NCBI GenBank assembly: GCA_021371935.1
Contig: JAJFVF010000009.1
Span: forward strand, 131,803-195,802
Length of the DNA stretch: 64,000 nt
DNA from: a bacterium
GTDB taxonomy: Bacteria > Armatimonadota > UBA5829
Reading direction: 5' to 3'
Positions 10,391 through 18,517 of this stretch are shown piece after piece. A program made the position numbers and the translations under genes. The first letter of the stretch is position 1. Each line of letters begins with the position of its first letter. A model generated the notes under the pieces. That model worked only from the letters and a program-made list of their open reading frames with translations, ran no database searches and had not been told where the DNA came from.

Positions 10391-10471
10391 GTTAGCCCGC
10401 ATTATTCACGAGAAACGTGAATAATGCTCTCTGAGACCCGAATTATGAAGTAAGCGCATAATCCGGGTTAG
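10391..10471. repeat. Two-hairpin dispersed repeat, copy 1
   Basis: An 81-bp element made of two hairpins. The first is a perfect 12-bp stem GCATTATTCACG/CGTGAATAATGC (10399-10427). The second pairs an ATTATG strand with CATAAT near 10441-10463. A clearly related 81-bp copy lies at 55657-55737. Both lie in intergenic DNA just after a gene end or before the next unit, as REP/BIME-like elements do. Confidence 0.7.
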
Positions 10472-10485
10472 TTAAGCATGCAGTT

Positions 10486-10524
10486 AAAGATCGTCCGGGG
10501 CAGGAATGCCCCGGACTTATCTTT
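10486..10524. terminator. Strong bidirectional hairpin terminator between pepF and AICARFT gene
   Basis: TCCGGGGCA pairs with TGCCCCGGA around a GGAA loop, and the outer AAAGAT/ATCTTT extends the stem and supplies T-runs on both strands. The flanking genes are convergent, so it can end both. Confidence 0.8.
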
Positions 10525-10554
10525 CTGAAGCTTTCTACTACGGCTATGATTGGA

Positions 10555-11733
10555 TCAGTGATGAAACAGCCTAATCCCGTTAAAGACCATAGCCATCTCA
10601 TAATCGTCAGCAGCCGCAATCACATCATCATCCCTGTTCGATCCGCCCGGCTGAGCAATATATTTCACGCCGCTACGGGCGGCACGGTCTATGCTGTCTC
10701 GGAACGGAAAGTATGCATCCGAGCCCAACGAGACATCAGTTAGTCCGTCCAACCAATCGATTTTATCGCTTTTGCTGAGCCTTGCGGTATCTTCTTGCAA
10801 ACCGGCTTTTAATAACTCTTCTTCGGGCAGAGTTATATCTTCAGAGAGGAACAGATCGATCACATTATTCTTTTCCGCCCGTGACAACCCTTCAGCAAAT
10901 TGCAATCCCAGCACTCTCGGGTGCTGCCTCAGCCACCACATATCAGCCTTGCCGCCTGCAAGACGCGTGCAGTGTACCCTTGACTGTTGTCCTGCGCCAA
11001 CGCCGATTGTCTGGCCATCTTTTGCGTAGCAGACGGAATTAGACTGAGTATATTTGAGAGTAATTAGCGCGACAATAAGGTCTCTGGCAGCTTCCGCAGT
11101 AATATCTTTTTGCCTTGTGACTACGTTTGCCAAAGCGGACTGATTGATACTGATTTCGTTGCGCTTCTGTTCAAGAACGACCCCGAATATCTCTCGCCTT
11201 TCCATTGCCGGCGGTTCATAATTTGGGTCGATTTGCAGTATCAGGTATGATCCGCCGAGCTTCTTTTTGAGAATAGGAAGCGCCTCATTATCATAACCTG
11301 GAGCAATAATGCCATTGGATACTTCGCGCCCGATCAATTTTGCAGTCGATACATCGCATATATCGCTCAAGGCAACAAAGTCGCCGAATGATGAAACTCT
11401 GTCTGCGCCTCTTGCGCGAGCATAAGCTGTGGCTAGAGGAGACAGTTCGCCCATGTCGTCTACGAAATAGGTTTTCCGTAACGCATCACTCAATGGGATT
11501 GCAACAGCCGCGCCTGCAGGGCTCACGTGCTTAAACGAAGCTGCTGCAGGCATGTTTAGGGCAGTCTTGAGTTCACGTACTAATTGCCACCCATTGAGCG
11601 CATCAAGGATATTGATATAACCTGGCTCACCGTTAATGATGTCGATTGCTGGGCTGCTTTTGGTAAAGATAAGTTGAGATGGTTTCTGGTTTGGGTTAAT
11701 GCCATATCTGAGAGGAATATTGTTTTGATTCAT
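10555..11733 (-). CDS. Stand-alone AICAR transformylase (PurH C-terminal type)
   Basis: Catalyses formyl transfer from 10-formyl-tetrahydrofolate to AICAR, the penultimate step of purine synthesis. The 392-residue protein has the transformylase signatures SFKHVSPAGAAV and KYTQSNSVCYAKDGQTIGVGAGQQSRV, and the tail IAQPGGSNRDDDVI. The IMP cyclohydrolase domain (about 200 residues) found at the N-terminus of usual PurH is absent, so the last step must be done elsewhere. Start ATG is preceded by GGAGG at 7 bp. A ZTP riboswitch lies in the leader, fitting this exact substrate pathway. Confidence 0.9.
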   Translation of the reverse strand: MNQNNIPLRYGINPNQKPSQLIFTKSSPAIDIINGEPGYINILDALNGWQLVRELKTALNMPAAASFKHVSPAGAAVAIPLSDALRKTYFVDDMGELSPLATAYARARGADRVSSFGDFVALSDICDVSTAKLIGREVSNGIIAPGYDNEALPILKKKLGGSYLILQIDPNYEPPAMERREIFGVVLEQKRNEISINQSALANVVTRQKDITAEAARDLIVALITLKYTQSNSVCYAKDGQTIGVGAGQQSRVHCTRLAGGKADMWWLRQHPRVLGLQFAEGLSRAEKNNVIDLFLSEDITLPEEELLKAGLQEDTARLSKSDKIDWLDGLTDVSLGSDAYFPFRDSIDRAARSGVKYIAQPGGSNRDDDVIAAADDYEMAMVFNGIRLFHH

Positions 11734-11780
11734 TCATGCACCTCCGCGTAAGCCCGGCCAAAATATACGACTGGGTGATA

Positions 11781-11852
11781 TGCCCAGGCGATCGGCATGA
11801 ATGTTCTGACGCTCCCTTGCGGTTATATCCGCCATGTTCGCCAGTTGCGTCA
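11781..11852 (-). promoter_or_regulatory. ZTP riboswitch (pfl motif)
   Basis: On the minus strand, TGACGC (11852-11847) pairs with GCGTCA further on to form P1. Inside are the conserved AACTGGCGAACA, a small GCGG/CCGC P2 hairpin and AGGGAGC. After a short linker comes CCGATCGCCTGGGCA, the pseudoknot half typical of this class. CTGGG then re-pairs with CCCAG just downstream, followed by TATATTTT, a likely switching terminator. ZTP derives from AICAR, the substrate of the enzyme encoded next. Confidence 0.93.
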
Positions 11853-11857
11853 TGAGA

Positions 11858-11886
11858 ATCATAGCCATCAAGGCGCTTTGTGTCAA
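11858..11886 (-). promoter_or_regulatory. Promoter of the ZTP riboswitch/AICARFT transcript
   Basis: Minus strand TTGACA (11886-11881), 17-bp spacer, TATGAT (11863-11858). The expected transcription start falls immediately before the P1 stem of the riboswitch, which supports both calls. Confidence 0.8.
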
Positions 11887-11932
11887 TAAGTTTTGAGAAG
11901 CGTATGCGCAAATTGCATATAAAAGAGCCAAT

Positions 11933-11964
11933 GATCGTCCGGGGCATTCCTGCACCGGACGATC
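11933..11964. terminator. Hairpin after the sugar isomerase-like gene
   Basis: GATCGTCCGG pairs with CCGGACGATC (10 bp). It lies just after the stop of the minus-strand gene to the right; the minus-side T-run (CTCTTTT) starts several bases later. The core closely matches the hairpin at 10486-10524 at the other end of the AICARFT gene. Confidence 0.6.
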
Positions 11965-11971
11965 TTTATTT

Positions 11972-12796
11972 TTAGCACAACGGCTCAAGAATAGCAATAG
12001 CCTTCTTGATATCTTCAATCTGCTTATCACCGGTGATCTCGCGCTCGATTGTGATAGGACCTGTGTATCCCAGCGATTTCAGCTTAGGAATCAGGACAGG
12101 GAAGTTGACCCGTCCCTCGCCGAGAGCTTTTTCCATGCCCAGGCTGTCGGGTTCGGTCGGATATTCACCGTCTTTGGCATGAACACCCTTCACGTAGGTT
12201 CCGATGATATCCAGCGCATCAACAGGGTTGGCCTTTCCGTACAGCAGCAAGTTGGCCGGGTCGAGGTTCACCCCGACGTTGCCGGTCCCGATATCCTTCA
12301 TCACGCGCAGCAATGTGATCGGTGTTTCCTGGCCAGTCTCGAAATAAAACCCGATTCCGAGTTCTTTACATCTGCGTGCGACCTTTGTCAACGCCTCGAC
12401 CGTTCCCTCATATAGCGCGTCTTTGGGGTTTTCAGGTATAAAGCCTGCGTGTGTGGTTATTGACGCAATGCCGAGTCCGGCTGCAAATTCAGCGCCCGCG
12501 ATCAGGTCCAAGACACGCTGGTCACGATATTCCGGCGGTGTAAGGCCGATGGTTGATGGCCCCTCGGTGAAATTCCAATGTGCGGGACCCGAATAGCCCG
12601 TCCACAGCGTTGATATCTCGACGCCATACTCTTTTCGTGCCTGATCGACTGCTTTTGCATTATCTGTGGTATACTTTTCCGGGTCCCAACACGCCATTTG
12701 AGTGCTTTGGAGTCCAAAGTTCTTGACTGTTTTAAGTTCGGCGTCCACATCCGGGCGCAGGGATGTCATTACGCCAATTTTGAGTTTGTCTGCCAT
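11972..12796 (-). CDS. Sugar phosphate isomerase/epimerase-like TIM-barrel protein
   Basis: A 274-residue xylose-isomerase-like TIM barrel. Visible landmarks are the N-terminal KIGVMTSLRP strand, SITTHAGFIPENP, GFYFETGQETP, GVNLDPANLLLYG, GVHAKDGEYP, and the terminal ITIEREI. The Glu/Asp/His residues in these motifs are the usual divalent-metal ligands. Substrate is unknown. The ATG at 12796 is chosen because GGAG lies 9 bp upstream; an in-frame ATG five codons earlier has no ribosome site. Confidence 0.85.
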   Translation of the reverse strand: MADKLKIGVMTSLRPDVDAELKTVKNFGLQSTQMACWDPEKYTTDNAKAVDQARKEYGVEISTLWTGYSGPAHWNFTEGPSTIGLTPPEYRDQRVLDLIAGAEFAAGLGIASITTHAGFIPENPKDALYEGTVEALTKVARRCKELGIGFYFETGQETPITLLRVMKDIGTGNVGVNLDPANLLLYGKANPVDALDIIGTYVKGVHAKDGEYPTEPDSLGMEKALGEGRVNFPVLIPKLKSLGYTGPITIEREITGDKQIEDIKKAIAILEPLC

Positions 12797-12919
12797 TGCT
12801 GCATTCTCCATTTTCTAATTTCATGAGAGTCATGCAACACTTATATACCAAAACTCAATCTCCTTCGTTGGGAACAACCAAGCTAATGATTTAAGTAGAT
12901 AATTCGGAGGAGAATATTA

Positions 12920-13840
12920 TTGGATACATCTGTAAATGCAAGAATCGCCATGGCAATCATTCTCTTTGGCGTGGTTTGGATAATTGCATACGAGAATTTG
13001 CGAACCATCTGCCTTGTAATTCTCAGGCGCAAAGTCAACCGTTTTGCCAGAATATTATGGCTCATCGCAGCTCTGGCGGTCGTCTTTTGTGCAGTAGACG
13101 CATTTCGCATAGAGCCGAACCGGGTTCAGGTAACCCATCACACCATTCAAACAAGAAAACTTCCATCAGGGGCAAGGCTGCGAATCGTTCAGTTGTCAGA
13201 CCTGCACATGTGCTGCATAGGCAAGCGTGAACGCGAGATGATACGCTTGACGGCAGGCTGCAAGCCCGACATAATAGTGATGACGGGCGATTATCTTAAC
13301 ATAAAAGACCCTGCCGGTTTTGCCGGGCTTACACGTATCGGCAGGCAGCTTTCAAAGATTGCTCCCACATATGCCGTTGAGGGAAATTGGGACAATTACA
13401 AGCATATCCAAGCCCTTGAAGACGGTGGGGTGAAGTCAATTACCGGATGGGATATCATTCCAATCCGAAAGGGCGGCAAGGTTGCATTAGGACACTTATG
13501 GTGGTCTATGCCGGTGTCTGCGGTCTATGTGCCGCCGAATGTCGAGCCGCTCTATAAAGTTCTGCTCTGCCACAAGCCCGATACCTTTAATCAGGCGTCA
13601 AAAAAGGGCATCGATATGATGCTCTCAGGTCACACTCACGGTGGTCAGGTCAGGCTGCCCATATTTGGAGCAATTTTGCCAGATCGTAATATGATAGGCA
13701 GATACCAGGCCGGTCTATATAGGAGAGGTAGAAGCACACTATACGTGAATCGTGGGCTGGGAATGGAATCGGTGGCGCCGCAAGTGAGGTTCTGCTGTCG
13801 ACCGGAAGTCAGCGCCATTGATTTAGTATCTAGTAATTGA
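12920..13840 (+). CDS. Membrane-anchored metallophosphoesterase with GNWD in place of GNHD
   Basis: Calcineurin-like phosphoesterase of 306 residues, similar in plan to YkuE-type enzymes. Two N-terminal transmembrane helices (about 8-25 and 42-65) precede the catalytic domain. Metal-binding motifs are QLSDLHMC, TGDYLN, GNWD, LLCHKPD and SGHTHGGQ. The usual catalytic His of GNH(D/E) is replaced by Trp, so activity may be altered. Starts with TTG, with GGAGG 9 bp upstream. Divergent from the isomerase gene. Confidence 0.85.
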   Translation: MDTSVNARIAMAIILFGVVWIIAYENLRTICLVILRRKVNRFARILWLIAALAVVFCAVDAFRIEPNRVQVTHHTIQTRKLPSGARLRIVQLSDLHMCCIGKREREMIRLTAGCKPDIIVMTGDYLNIKDPAGFAGLTRIGRQLSKIAPTYAVEGNWDNYKHIQALEDGGVKSITGWDIIPIRKGGKVALGHLWWSMPVSAVYVPPNVEPLYKVLLCHKPDTFNQASKKGIDMMLSGHTHGGQVRLPIFGAILPDRNMIGRYQAGLYRRGRSTLYVNRGLGMESVAPQVRFCCRPEVSAIDLVSSN

Positions 13841-13862
13841 TATTGATTATTAAGGAGATTGC

Positions 13863-15515
13863 ATGCTTCGAGCGTTTTGGACATGGGATCCGGTATCGTG
13901 CATTAAGTACAATGCCTATTGTGAGCCGGCGGCATATCAGGACAACAAGTGGTTCTTCGATAAGAGCGTCTGGCAGAGAATGCTTCGCACTATGGCCGAG
14001 TGCGGTTTTGACTCTTTGATACTGGCAAACACTCACCCATTTCCATTCATGATAGACCTTTCTGCACAATACCCCGAGTCCGCGGTAATCGATGAGACTG
14101 GGCTTTCTCGATATCAGAACATGCACCACTGGATATTTGAAAATGCCCTGGATTATGACATCGCTCCTCACTTGTTCTTCTCTCCAGGCTGTTTGCCGGA
14201 CAGCTTCACAAGCATGCATAAGCTGGAGCCGGATACCAAACAACTGCCTGATGTCGCGACAGAGTACACTCATATGTGTGTCCGCACTCTGCTGGAAAAT
14301 TACCCGGAGCTTTCAGGGCTGTTTGTGTCAGTGGACAGAGCGGATGCTGGGTTCGTGCAGCAGACAGTTGTCGATGCAATAGATGCGATCAGACCCGACG
14401 CCCCGCTCTATGTGTGTGTCGATCAAGCTGCGCCTGATGCCATCCTCGACAAAATATCACGCCGGGCAGATAGGCCAATCCGCTATTCGGTCAAATATAC
14501 GGCGGATCACCTGGTCGATGCTGATCCCGACACCTCGTTCGTACGATGGATCGAGGCTGCAGGGTCAGAAAATACCATTGCCGAGTTTCACATGTCCAAC
14601 TTCGAGCCGTGGACAAGTTTCTCATTCGACACTGTCGAGGGTGTGCTCTCCAATTTGAACCAGATCGGCTGCGGCGGGCTTTCGGTCATGCCGCTTTCGG
14701 TCAGTGACTGGCCGCGCACATCGGACGCATACTTCAAATACCAGTTCCAACGCGATTTCGTCTGGTACAGCGTATGGGCGGGCAGCAGTGTATCGCAGCT
14801 GCTCCGTGAAGGACAGCCCAAATGGCTCCTGAGGAACAAGCGTATTATTGACGGGTTCCAGGCAGGCTCGCGCATACTCGAGCTTTTGAGCCTGTATATC
14901 GCTGGCGATAAGACTGACGCATGGCGGCCTCAATTCTGCTGTATGTTCGATCACGATACGAACAAGCCCCATCTGCTTTCAATCGAGGATATACTCCATA
15001 TCGATGATGATCCTGCCTTCTCCGGCAGGCGCTGGTGGACAGAGGTGACGGGCGATAAAGTAGTCCATCCGGCGGAGTATGTGGGTTCCGGCACACCGGA
15101 GAACGCCTATGGTCCTGATGAGCTGATCGAGGAGTTGGCCGATCTCTCCGAACAGGCTGTTGCATCCGGCGAGAAGGGGATGCGCAACAATTCCGGCGAA
15201 AAAGAGCTTCCCGGTCTGACCAGAGATGCATTTTGTATGGGCAGACTGGGCGAGTTTTATGTGGAACGGCTGAAGGCGGCCCTGGCACATGCGCGCGGCG
15301 AGGACAAAGAATCCCTGGAACATATGGCGCGGGCGCTTGGGCTGTACCGTGAGATCAGGGGAGTAGACTCATTCCACAGAGGCGATATTATGATAGTCGT
15401 GGGTCGTGAGTGCGTGCAGATGAGCTGGACATCTGTGACAAAGGCTCTGGAGGCCGAATATGCGGATGCATCGCATGGCGACTACAGATCCGGCAATAAT
15501 TATCCCATAGGGTGA
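13863..15515 (+). CDS. Uncharacterised protein with glycoside-hydrolase-like TIM barrel
   Basis: A 550-residue cytosolic protein; no signal peptide. Alternating strand/helix pattern with motifs such as FDSLILANTHPFPF, APHLFFSPGCLPDSF, LSGLFVSVDRADAGF and IAEFHMSNFEPWTSF resembles glycan-processing TIM barrels (residues about 30-350). The C-terminal 150 residues are helical. I could not place it in a family. AAGGAG precedes the ATG by 5 bp, and the gene is 22 bp after the phosphoesterase, so they are likely co-transcribed. Confidence 0.6.
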   Translation: MLRAFWTWDPVSCIKYNAYCEPAAYQDNKWFFDKSVWQRMLRTMAECGFDSLILANTHPFPFMIDLSAQYPESAVIDETGLSRYQNMHHWIFENALDYDIAPHLFFSPGCLPDSFTSMHKLEPDTKQLPDVATEYTHMCVRTLLENYPELSGLFVSVDRADAGFVQQTVVDAIDAIRPDAPLYVCVDQAAPDAILDKISRRADRPIRYSVKYTADHLVDADPDTSFVRWIEAAGSENTIAEFHMSNFEPWTSFSFDTVEGVLSNLNQIGCGGLSVMPLSVSDWPRTSDAYFKYQFQRDFVWYSVWAGSSVSQLLREGQPKWLLRNKRIIDGFQAGSRILELLSLYIAGDKTDAWRPQFCCMFDHDTNKPHLLSIEDILHIDDDPAFSGRRWWTEVTGDKVVHPAEYVGSGTPENAYGPDELIEELADLSEQAVASGEKGMRNNSGEKELPGLTRDAFCMGRLGEFYVERLKAALAHARGEDKESLEHMARALGLYREIRGVDSFHRGDIMIVVGRECVQMSWTSVTKALEAEYADASHGDYRSGNNYPIG

Positions 15516-15584
15516 TGGCACGCTTTATTGCGGCGCAGGACGGGTGTATAATAATTTTTAGTCAGCCTGAAATTGCGGAACGAG

Positions 15585-16799
15585 ATGATCCAAGAAGCCA
15601 AATCAAAGAAGCCTGAGTTTCCGTATGCGGTGGTTACTATTATCGCGGTCAACGTGATACTGGCCATCATATTCAGCCGCGACTTCGACAATGCTGCGCG
15701 TGACTTCGGCCTTATCCCCAATACGTTCAGAGTGGGCAGGCTGATTACGTCCTGCTTTCTGCATGATGGTCCCATCCACCTCATCATCAATATGGCTCTG
15801 CTCTACATATTCGGGGCGGATATAGAGCGTGCCATCGGCAAGCTGGAGTTTGTGCTGTTTTACATCGGGGCTTGCCTTGCGTCGTCCATCCTGCATATAG
15901 CGATTGTGCTGGCGTCTTTGGACCCATATTACGCAAGCAGAGCAGTGGTCGGCGCATCGGGAGCGATTGCAGGCGTGATGGGCCTGTATGCGGTCAGGTT
16001 CCACAGGCGAATCTTCAAACTTGATGGCATAGAGGTATCGGCGCTGTTTCTGATCATGTGCTGGCTGGTTATTCAGCTCGGGCTGGGGCTTGTGGCGCTG
16101 TATCGTGATGATCTATTCGGCCTTCGGCTAAAATATGTGGCATATTGGAGTCACCTTGGCGGTTTCACATTCGGCATAGTGACCGCCATGATCGCCAATA
16201 TGGCTCTGCAGGGCGAAAGAGAGTATCTGACCAAGAAAGGAAAACAGGATTACGACCAGGGCAACATGCTCGAAGCTGCCCAGGACTATGACTCCCTGAT
16301 AAAATATGACCCGGATAACGCATTTGCCCATGCCCAGCTCGGCAGGCTCTGGGCGATTATGGATGAGGAAACACAGTCTCTGCCATACTATCGAAGCGCT
16401 ATTGAGCTGTATATCCATCAGGGCAAGGAAGAGGAAGCCATCACGACGGCCGCGGAGATGAAGCAGTATTGGCCGGAGGTGCACCTGGACGCTGGTTGGA
16501 GGTTCAGGCTGGCATCTTTCCAGGAGGAGAACGGACAGTATGAAAGTGCTGTCGCGGCATTTCATGAGATTGCCCATCAGGAGCCGGAGAGCGCCGAAGC
16601 TCAGATGTCGCTGCTGAAGATTGCGCACCTGCAGCTCAGCTCATTGCAAGCCCCATCTGCGTCAATAGCCACAATAAATACATTCCTGGAACGCTACCCC
16701 AAGAGCGAATGGCGCAGCTTTGCTGAAAAGACCCTCAGACAAGCAAAAGATATGGCATTCCAGAAACGGATGATTTTTCCCCGCAGCGCTGCAGAATAG
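15585..16799 (+). CDS. Rhomboid-family intramembrane serine protease fused to TPR domain
   Basis: 404-residue protein. Residues about 10-215 form a rhomboid domain with the nucleophile motif GASGAIAG and a membrane His in YWSHLGGF, so both catalytic residues are present; INMALLYIFG is the TM2 landmark. Residues about 220-400 are TPR-like repeats (for example DYDSLIKYDPDNAFAHAQLGRLWA). It probably cleaves transmembrane substrates, with the cytosolic repeats recruiting partners. Start taken at ATG 15585; an in-frame TTG at 15573 is possible and neither has a strong ribosome site. Confidence 0.88.
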   Translation: MIQEAKSKKPEFPYAVVTIIAVNVILAIIFSRDFDNAARDFGLIPNTFRVGRLITSCFLHDGPIHLIINMALLYIFGADIERAIGKLEFVLFYIGACLASSILHIAIVLASLDPYYASRAVVGASGAIAGVMGLYAVRFHRRIFKLDGIEVSALFLIMCWLVIQLGLGLVALYRDDLFGLRLKYVAYWSHLGGFTFGIVTAMIANMALQGEREYLTKKGKQDYDQGNMLEAAQDYDSLIKYDPDNAFAHAQLGRLWAIMDEETQSLPYYRSAIELYIHQGKEEEAITTAAEMKQYWPEVHLDAGWRFRLASFQEENGQYESAVAAFHEIAHQEPESAEAQMSLLKIAHLQLSSLQAPSASIATINTFLERYPKSEWRSFAEKTLRQAKDMAFQKRMIFPRSAAE

Positions 16800-16880
16800 A
16801 CTTTTGTCAAAACGAACTGAGCGTAAAACCTAAAAAATTGAGCGTGGGGAGTTCGTTTTGGCGGCTTTTTTATGTGTTGT

Positions 16881-17252
16881 TTACCTCTTCCTCTCAAGAG
16901 CCGCGATTGCACGATATAAATGGACATCGATGGAGCGTTCATAGCGGGCGATGCGCTCATACGATGTGGTCGGGCGAAGGGGGTCCATCTGGCGGCACAT
17001 TACACGGTTCTCCATTGCACGCGCTCGCTCCAACCTGCACAGGCAGTCGGCTATACGCTTGACCAGTTCCTCCTCCAGCGCGTCCTCCGGCTGATAATGG
17101 TCCCGCATGCACTCGTGAATCTGGCGGGAGTTGACGTAAAGCTCCTCGGCAAGCCTTTCCAGGGCATGCGGAGCCTTGGCTGTGAGGCCGTGTTTCATGG
17201 CATTGAGAGAACTGCGCTTCTTTCCCTCTTCTGTTTTGGGTCCTGTGGCCAT
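16881..17252 (-). CDS. Small protein with GPKTEEGK...NAMKHGLTAK motif
   Basis: A 123-residue basic protein. Its N-terminus MATGPKTEEGKKRSSLNAMK, then HGLTAK, is a pattern seen in many short bacterial hypothetical proteins often found near mobile elements; function unknown. The rest is helical (RLAEELYVNSRQIHE, then repeated Arg-rich helices). Start is fixed by GAGGAGG just upstream, which lies inside the end of the preceding gene. The ATG follows that gene's stop by 1 bp, so the two form one operon. Confidence 0.7.
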   Translation of the reverse strand: MATGPKTEEGKKRSSLNAMKHGLTAKAPHALERLAEELYVNSRQIHECMRDHYQPEDALEEELVKRIADCLCRLERARAMENRVMCRQMDPLRPTTSYERIARYERSIDVHLYRAIAALERKR

Positions 17253-17253
17253 T

Positions 17254-17484
17254 TTAGTCCTCCTCATCGTCCATTTGTGCGCGTTTGATAATTTCGGCAA
17301 GAGCTTCAGACGGGTCGACCTGGGGCGCGGGCATAGTGATCTGAGTCTTGATGATACCGGCTACGATCTCGGCGGCGACCTCCACCTCTGACTGGGCAAG
17401 CAGGGCCGGGAAATCGTCGATCACCTGGGCAAGGACACGAGTGCACTTGCGCGCTATCTTCTGGTGCTGGGTTGGGTTTAGCAT
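17254..17484 (-). CDS. Small helical protein, first gene of the orphan pair
   Basis: 76 residues, mostly helical and acidic at the end (MDDEED). Unrecognised. AAGGAGGAG lies 5 bp before the ATG. It is directly coupled to the downstream 123-residue protein. A remote similarity to phage-type helical adaptor or small-subunit proteins is possible but not supported by a motif. Confidence 0.6.
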   Translation of the reverse strand: MLNPTQHQKIARKCTRVLAQVIDDFPALLAQSEVEVAAEIVAGIIKTQITMPAPQVDPSEALAEIIKRAQMDDEED

Positions 17485-17839
17485 AATTTCTCCTCCTTAA
17501 ATTTATTGGCAGATGACGGTCGTTTGTCGTCAGTCGGCTTGTTATGGTGGTGGAATATGGATGACCGGCAATGCAGTTGGGAAAATGCCTTCCACAATTA
17601 TAAGACAACAACTCGGAGAGGCTCTTAGAATAAGTTTAGTATGTTTTCATCAAATCCCCATATTTCGACAAGTGATTGCATTATAAACCAGAATAAATGC
17701 TAATATTTTCCAATTTGTAAGAGGTTATAGAGCATATGGTGGCTAATACGCATGTAGTGTAAACAACCTCGGCCGTAATAATAGGTCTGCCCGTATATAC
17801 TTGAATCTAGTTGGATTATTGTATAGGAGGTCCTACTTT
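17485..17839. other. Intergenic 355 bp between divergent units
   Basis: AT-rich DNA separating the orphan pair (minus) and the secreted protein gene (plus). I see only a short TGACG/CGTCA hairpin near 17516 and no convincing promoter pair or RNA motif. Confidence 0.4.
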
Positions 17840-18511
17840 ATGAGGTCTATTTGTGTATTGCTCCTGCTATTGTTCTGTGCAGTAATTCTCTCAATGACCA
17901 CCATTGTTGTCCAGGCTCAAACCCAGTCGTGGGACGATAGATCGGATTTTTCGTTGGATAAAAACCCGAATGGTGTTTGGACCTACGGCTATCTGGACAA
18001 AGATGGCTGTTTTGCTCCTTACAACAGCATCTTTAATCTTGGTGACGGCATAGTCGGTTGGGCAATGAATGATGATCCAGACTTTGCGGGCAATGTTACG
18101 ATAAACACATCCGCTAAAACTGTCGAGAAATTCGGCATCGTGTGGGAGCCTGGTCAGATATGCCTGCATCCGGGTCTGTTTGGTTGTAAAGTGGTGTTCA
18201 GATGGACCTCTCCAGTCTCGGGGACAATAAGTCTCAATGCTAATATCGCAGGACAATCCAAGCATGGTGCACCCGCTAATGTCGAGATCAAGTATAAGGA
18301 TGAATCTGTTACTGAGGCAGTCGTAGAGGGTTTTGCCGGTGTAGGCGAATATAAGAGTGGTCGTTTCGGAGATGAACCTGAACAAGACTTTTCGTCTGCC
18401 ATTTATGTAAATAAAGGCGAGACAATCGACATAGTAGTCTCTGACACTCAAATAGGTGTGGTCGGTCATATAGCAATAAACGCTGCGATAATAGTGACGG
18501 AGAAAGGATAG
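17840..18511 (+). CDS. Secreted beta-sandwich-like protein upstream of the RHS gene
   Basis: 223 residues. A signal peptide (about 1-27, MRSICVLLLLLFCAVILSM then VQAQ) precedes an all-beta domain beginning SWDDRSDFSLDKNPNGVWTYG. This opening is common in secreted proteins of Planctomycetes-like and Armatimonadota genomes; there is no PEP-CTERM tail. AGGAGG sits 9 bp before this ATG, so the in-frame ATG at 17801 is not used. The stop is 6 bp before the giant RHS gene, indicating an operon. Confidence 0.75.
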   Translation: MRSICVLLLLLFCAVILSMTTIVVQAQTQSWDDRSDFSLDKNPNGVWTYGYLDKDGCFAPYNSIFNLGDGIVGWAMNDDPDFAGNVTINTSAKTVEKFGIVWEPGQICLHPGLFGCKVVFRWTSPVSGTISLNANIAGQSKHGAPANVEIKYKDESVTEAVVEGFAGVGEYKSGRFGDEPEQDFSSAIYVNKGETIDIVVSDTQIGVVGHIAINAAIIVTEKG

Positions 18512-18517
18512 CCACAG

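Noticed and set aside
11734-12030. Minus frame of 98 codons through the ZTP riboswitch
   Set aside because: Runs through a terminator hairpin, a promoter and the aptamer; the RNA explains the conservation better than a protein.
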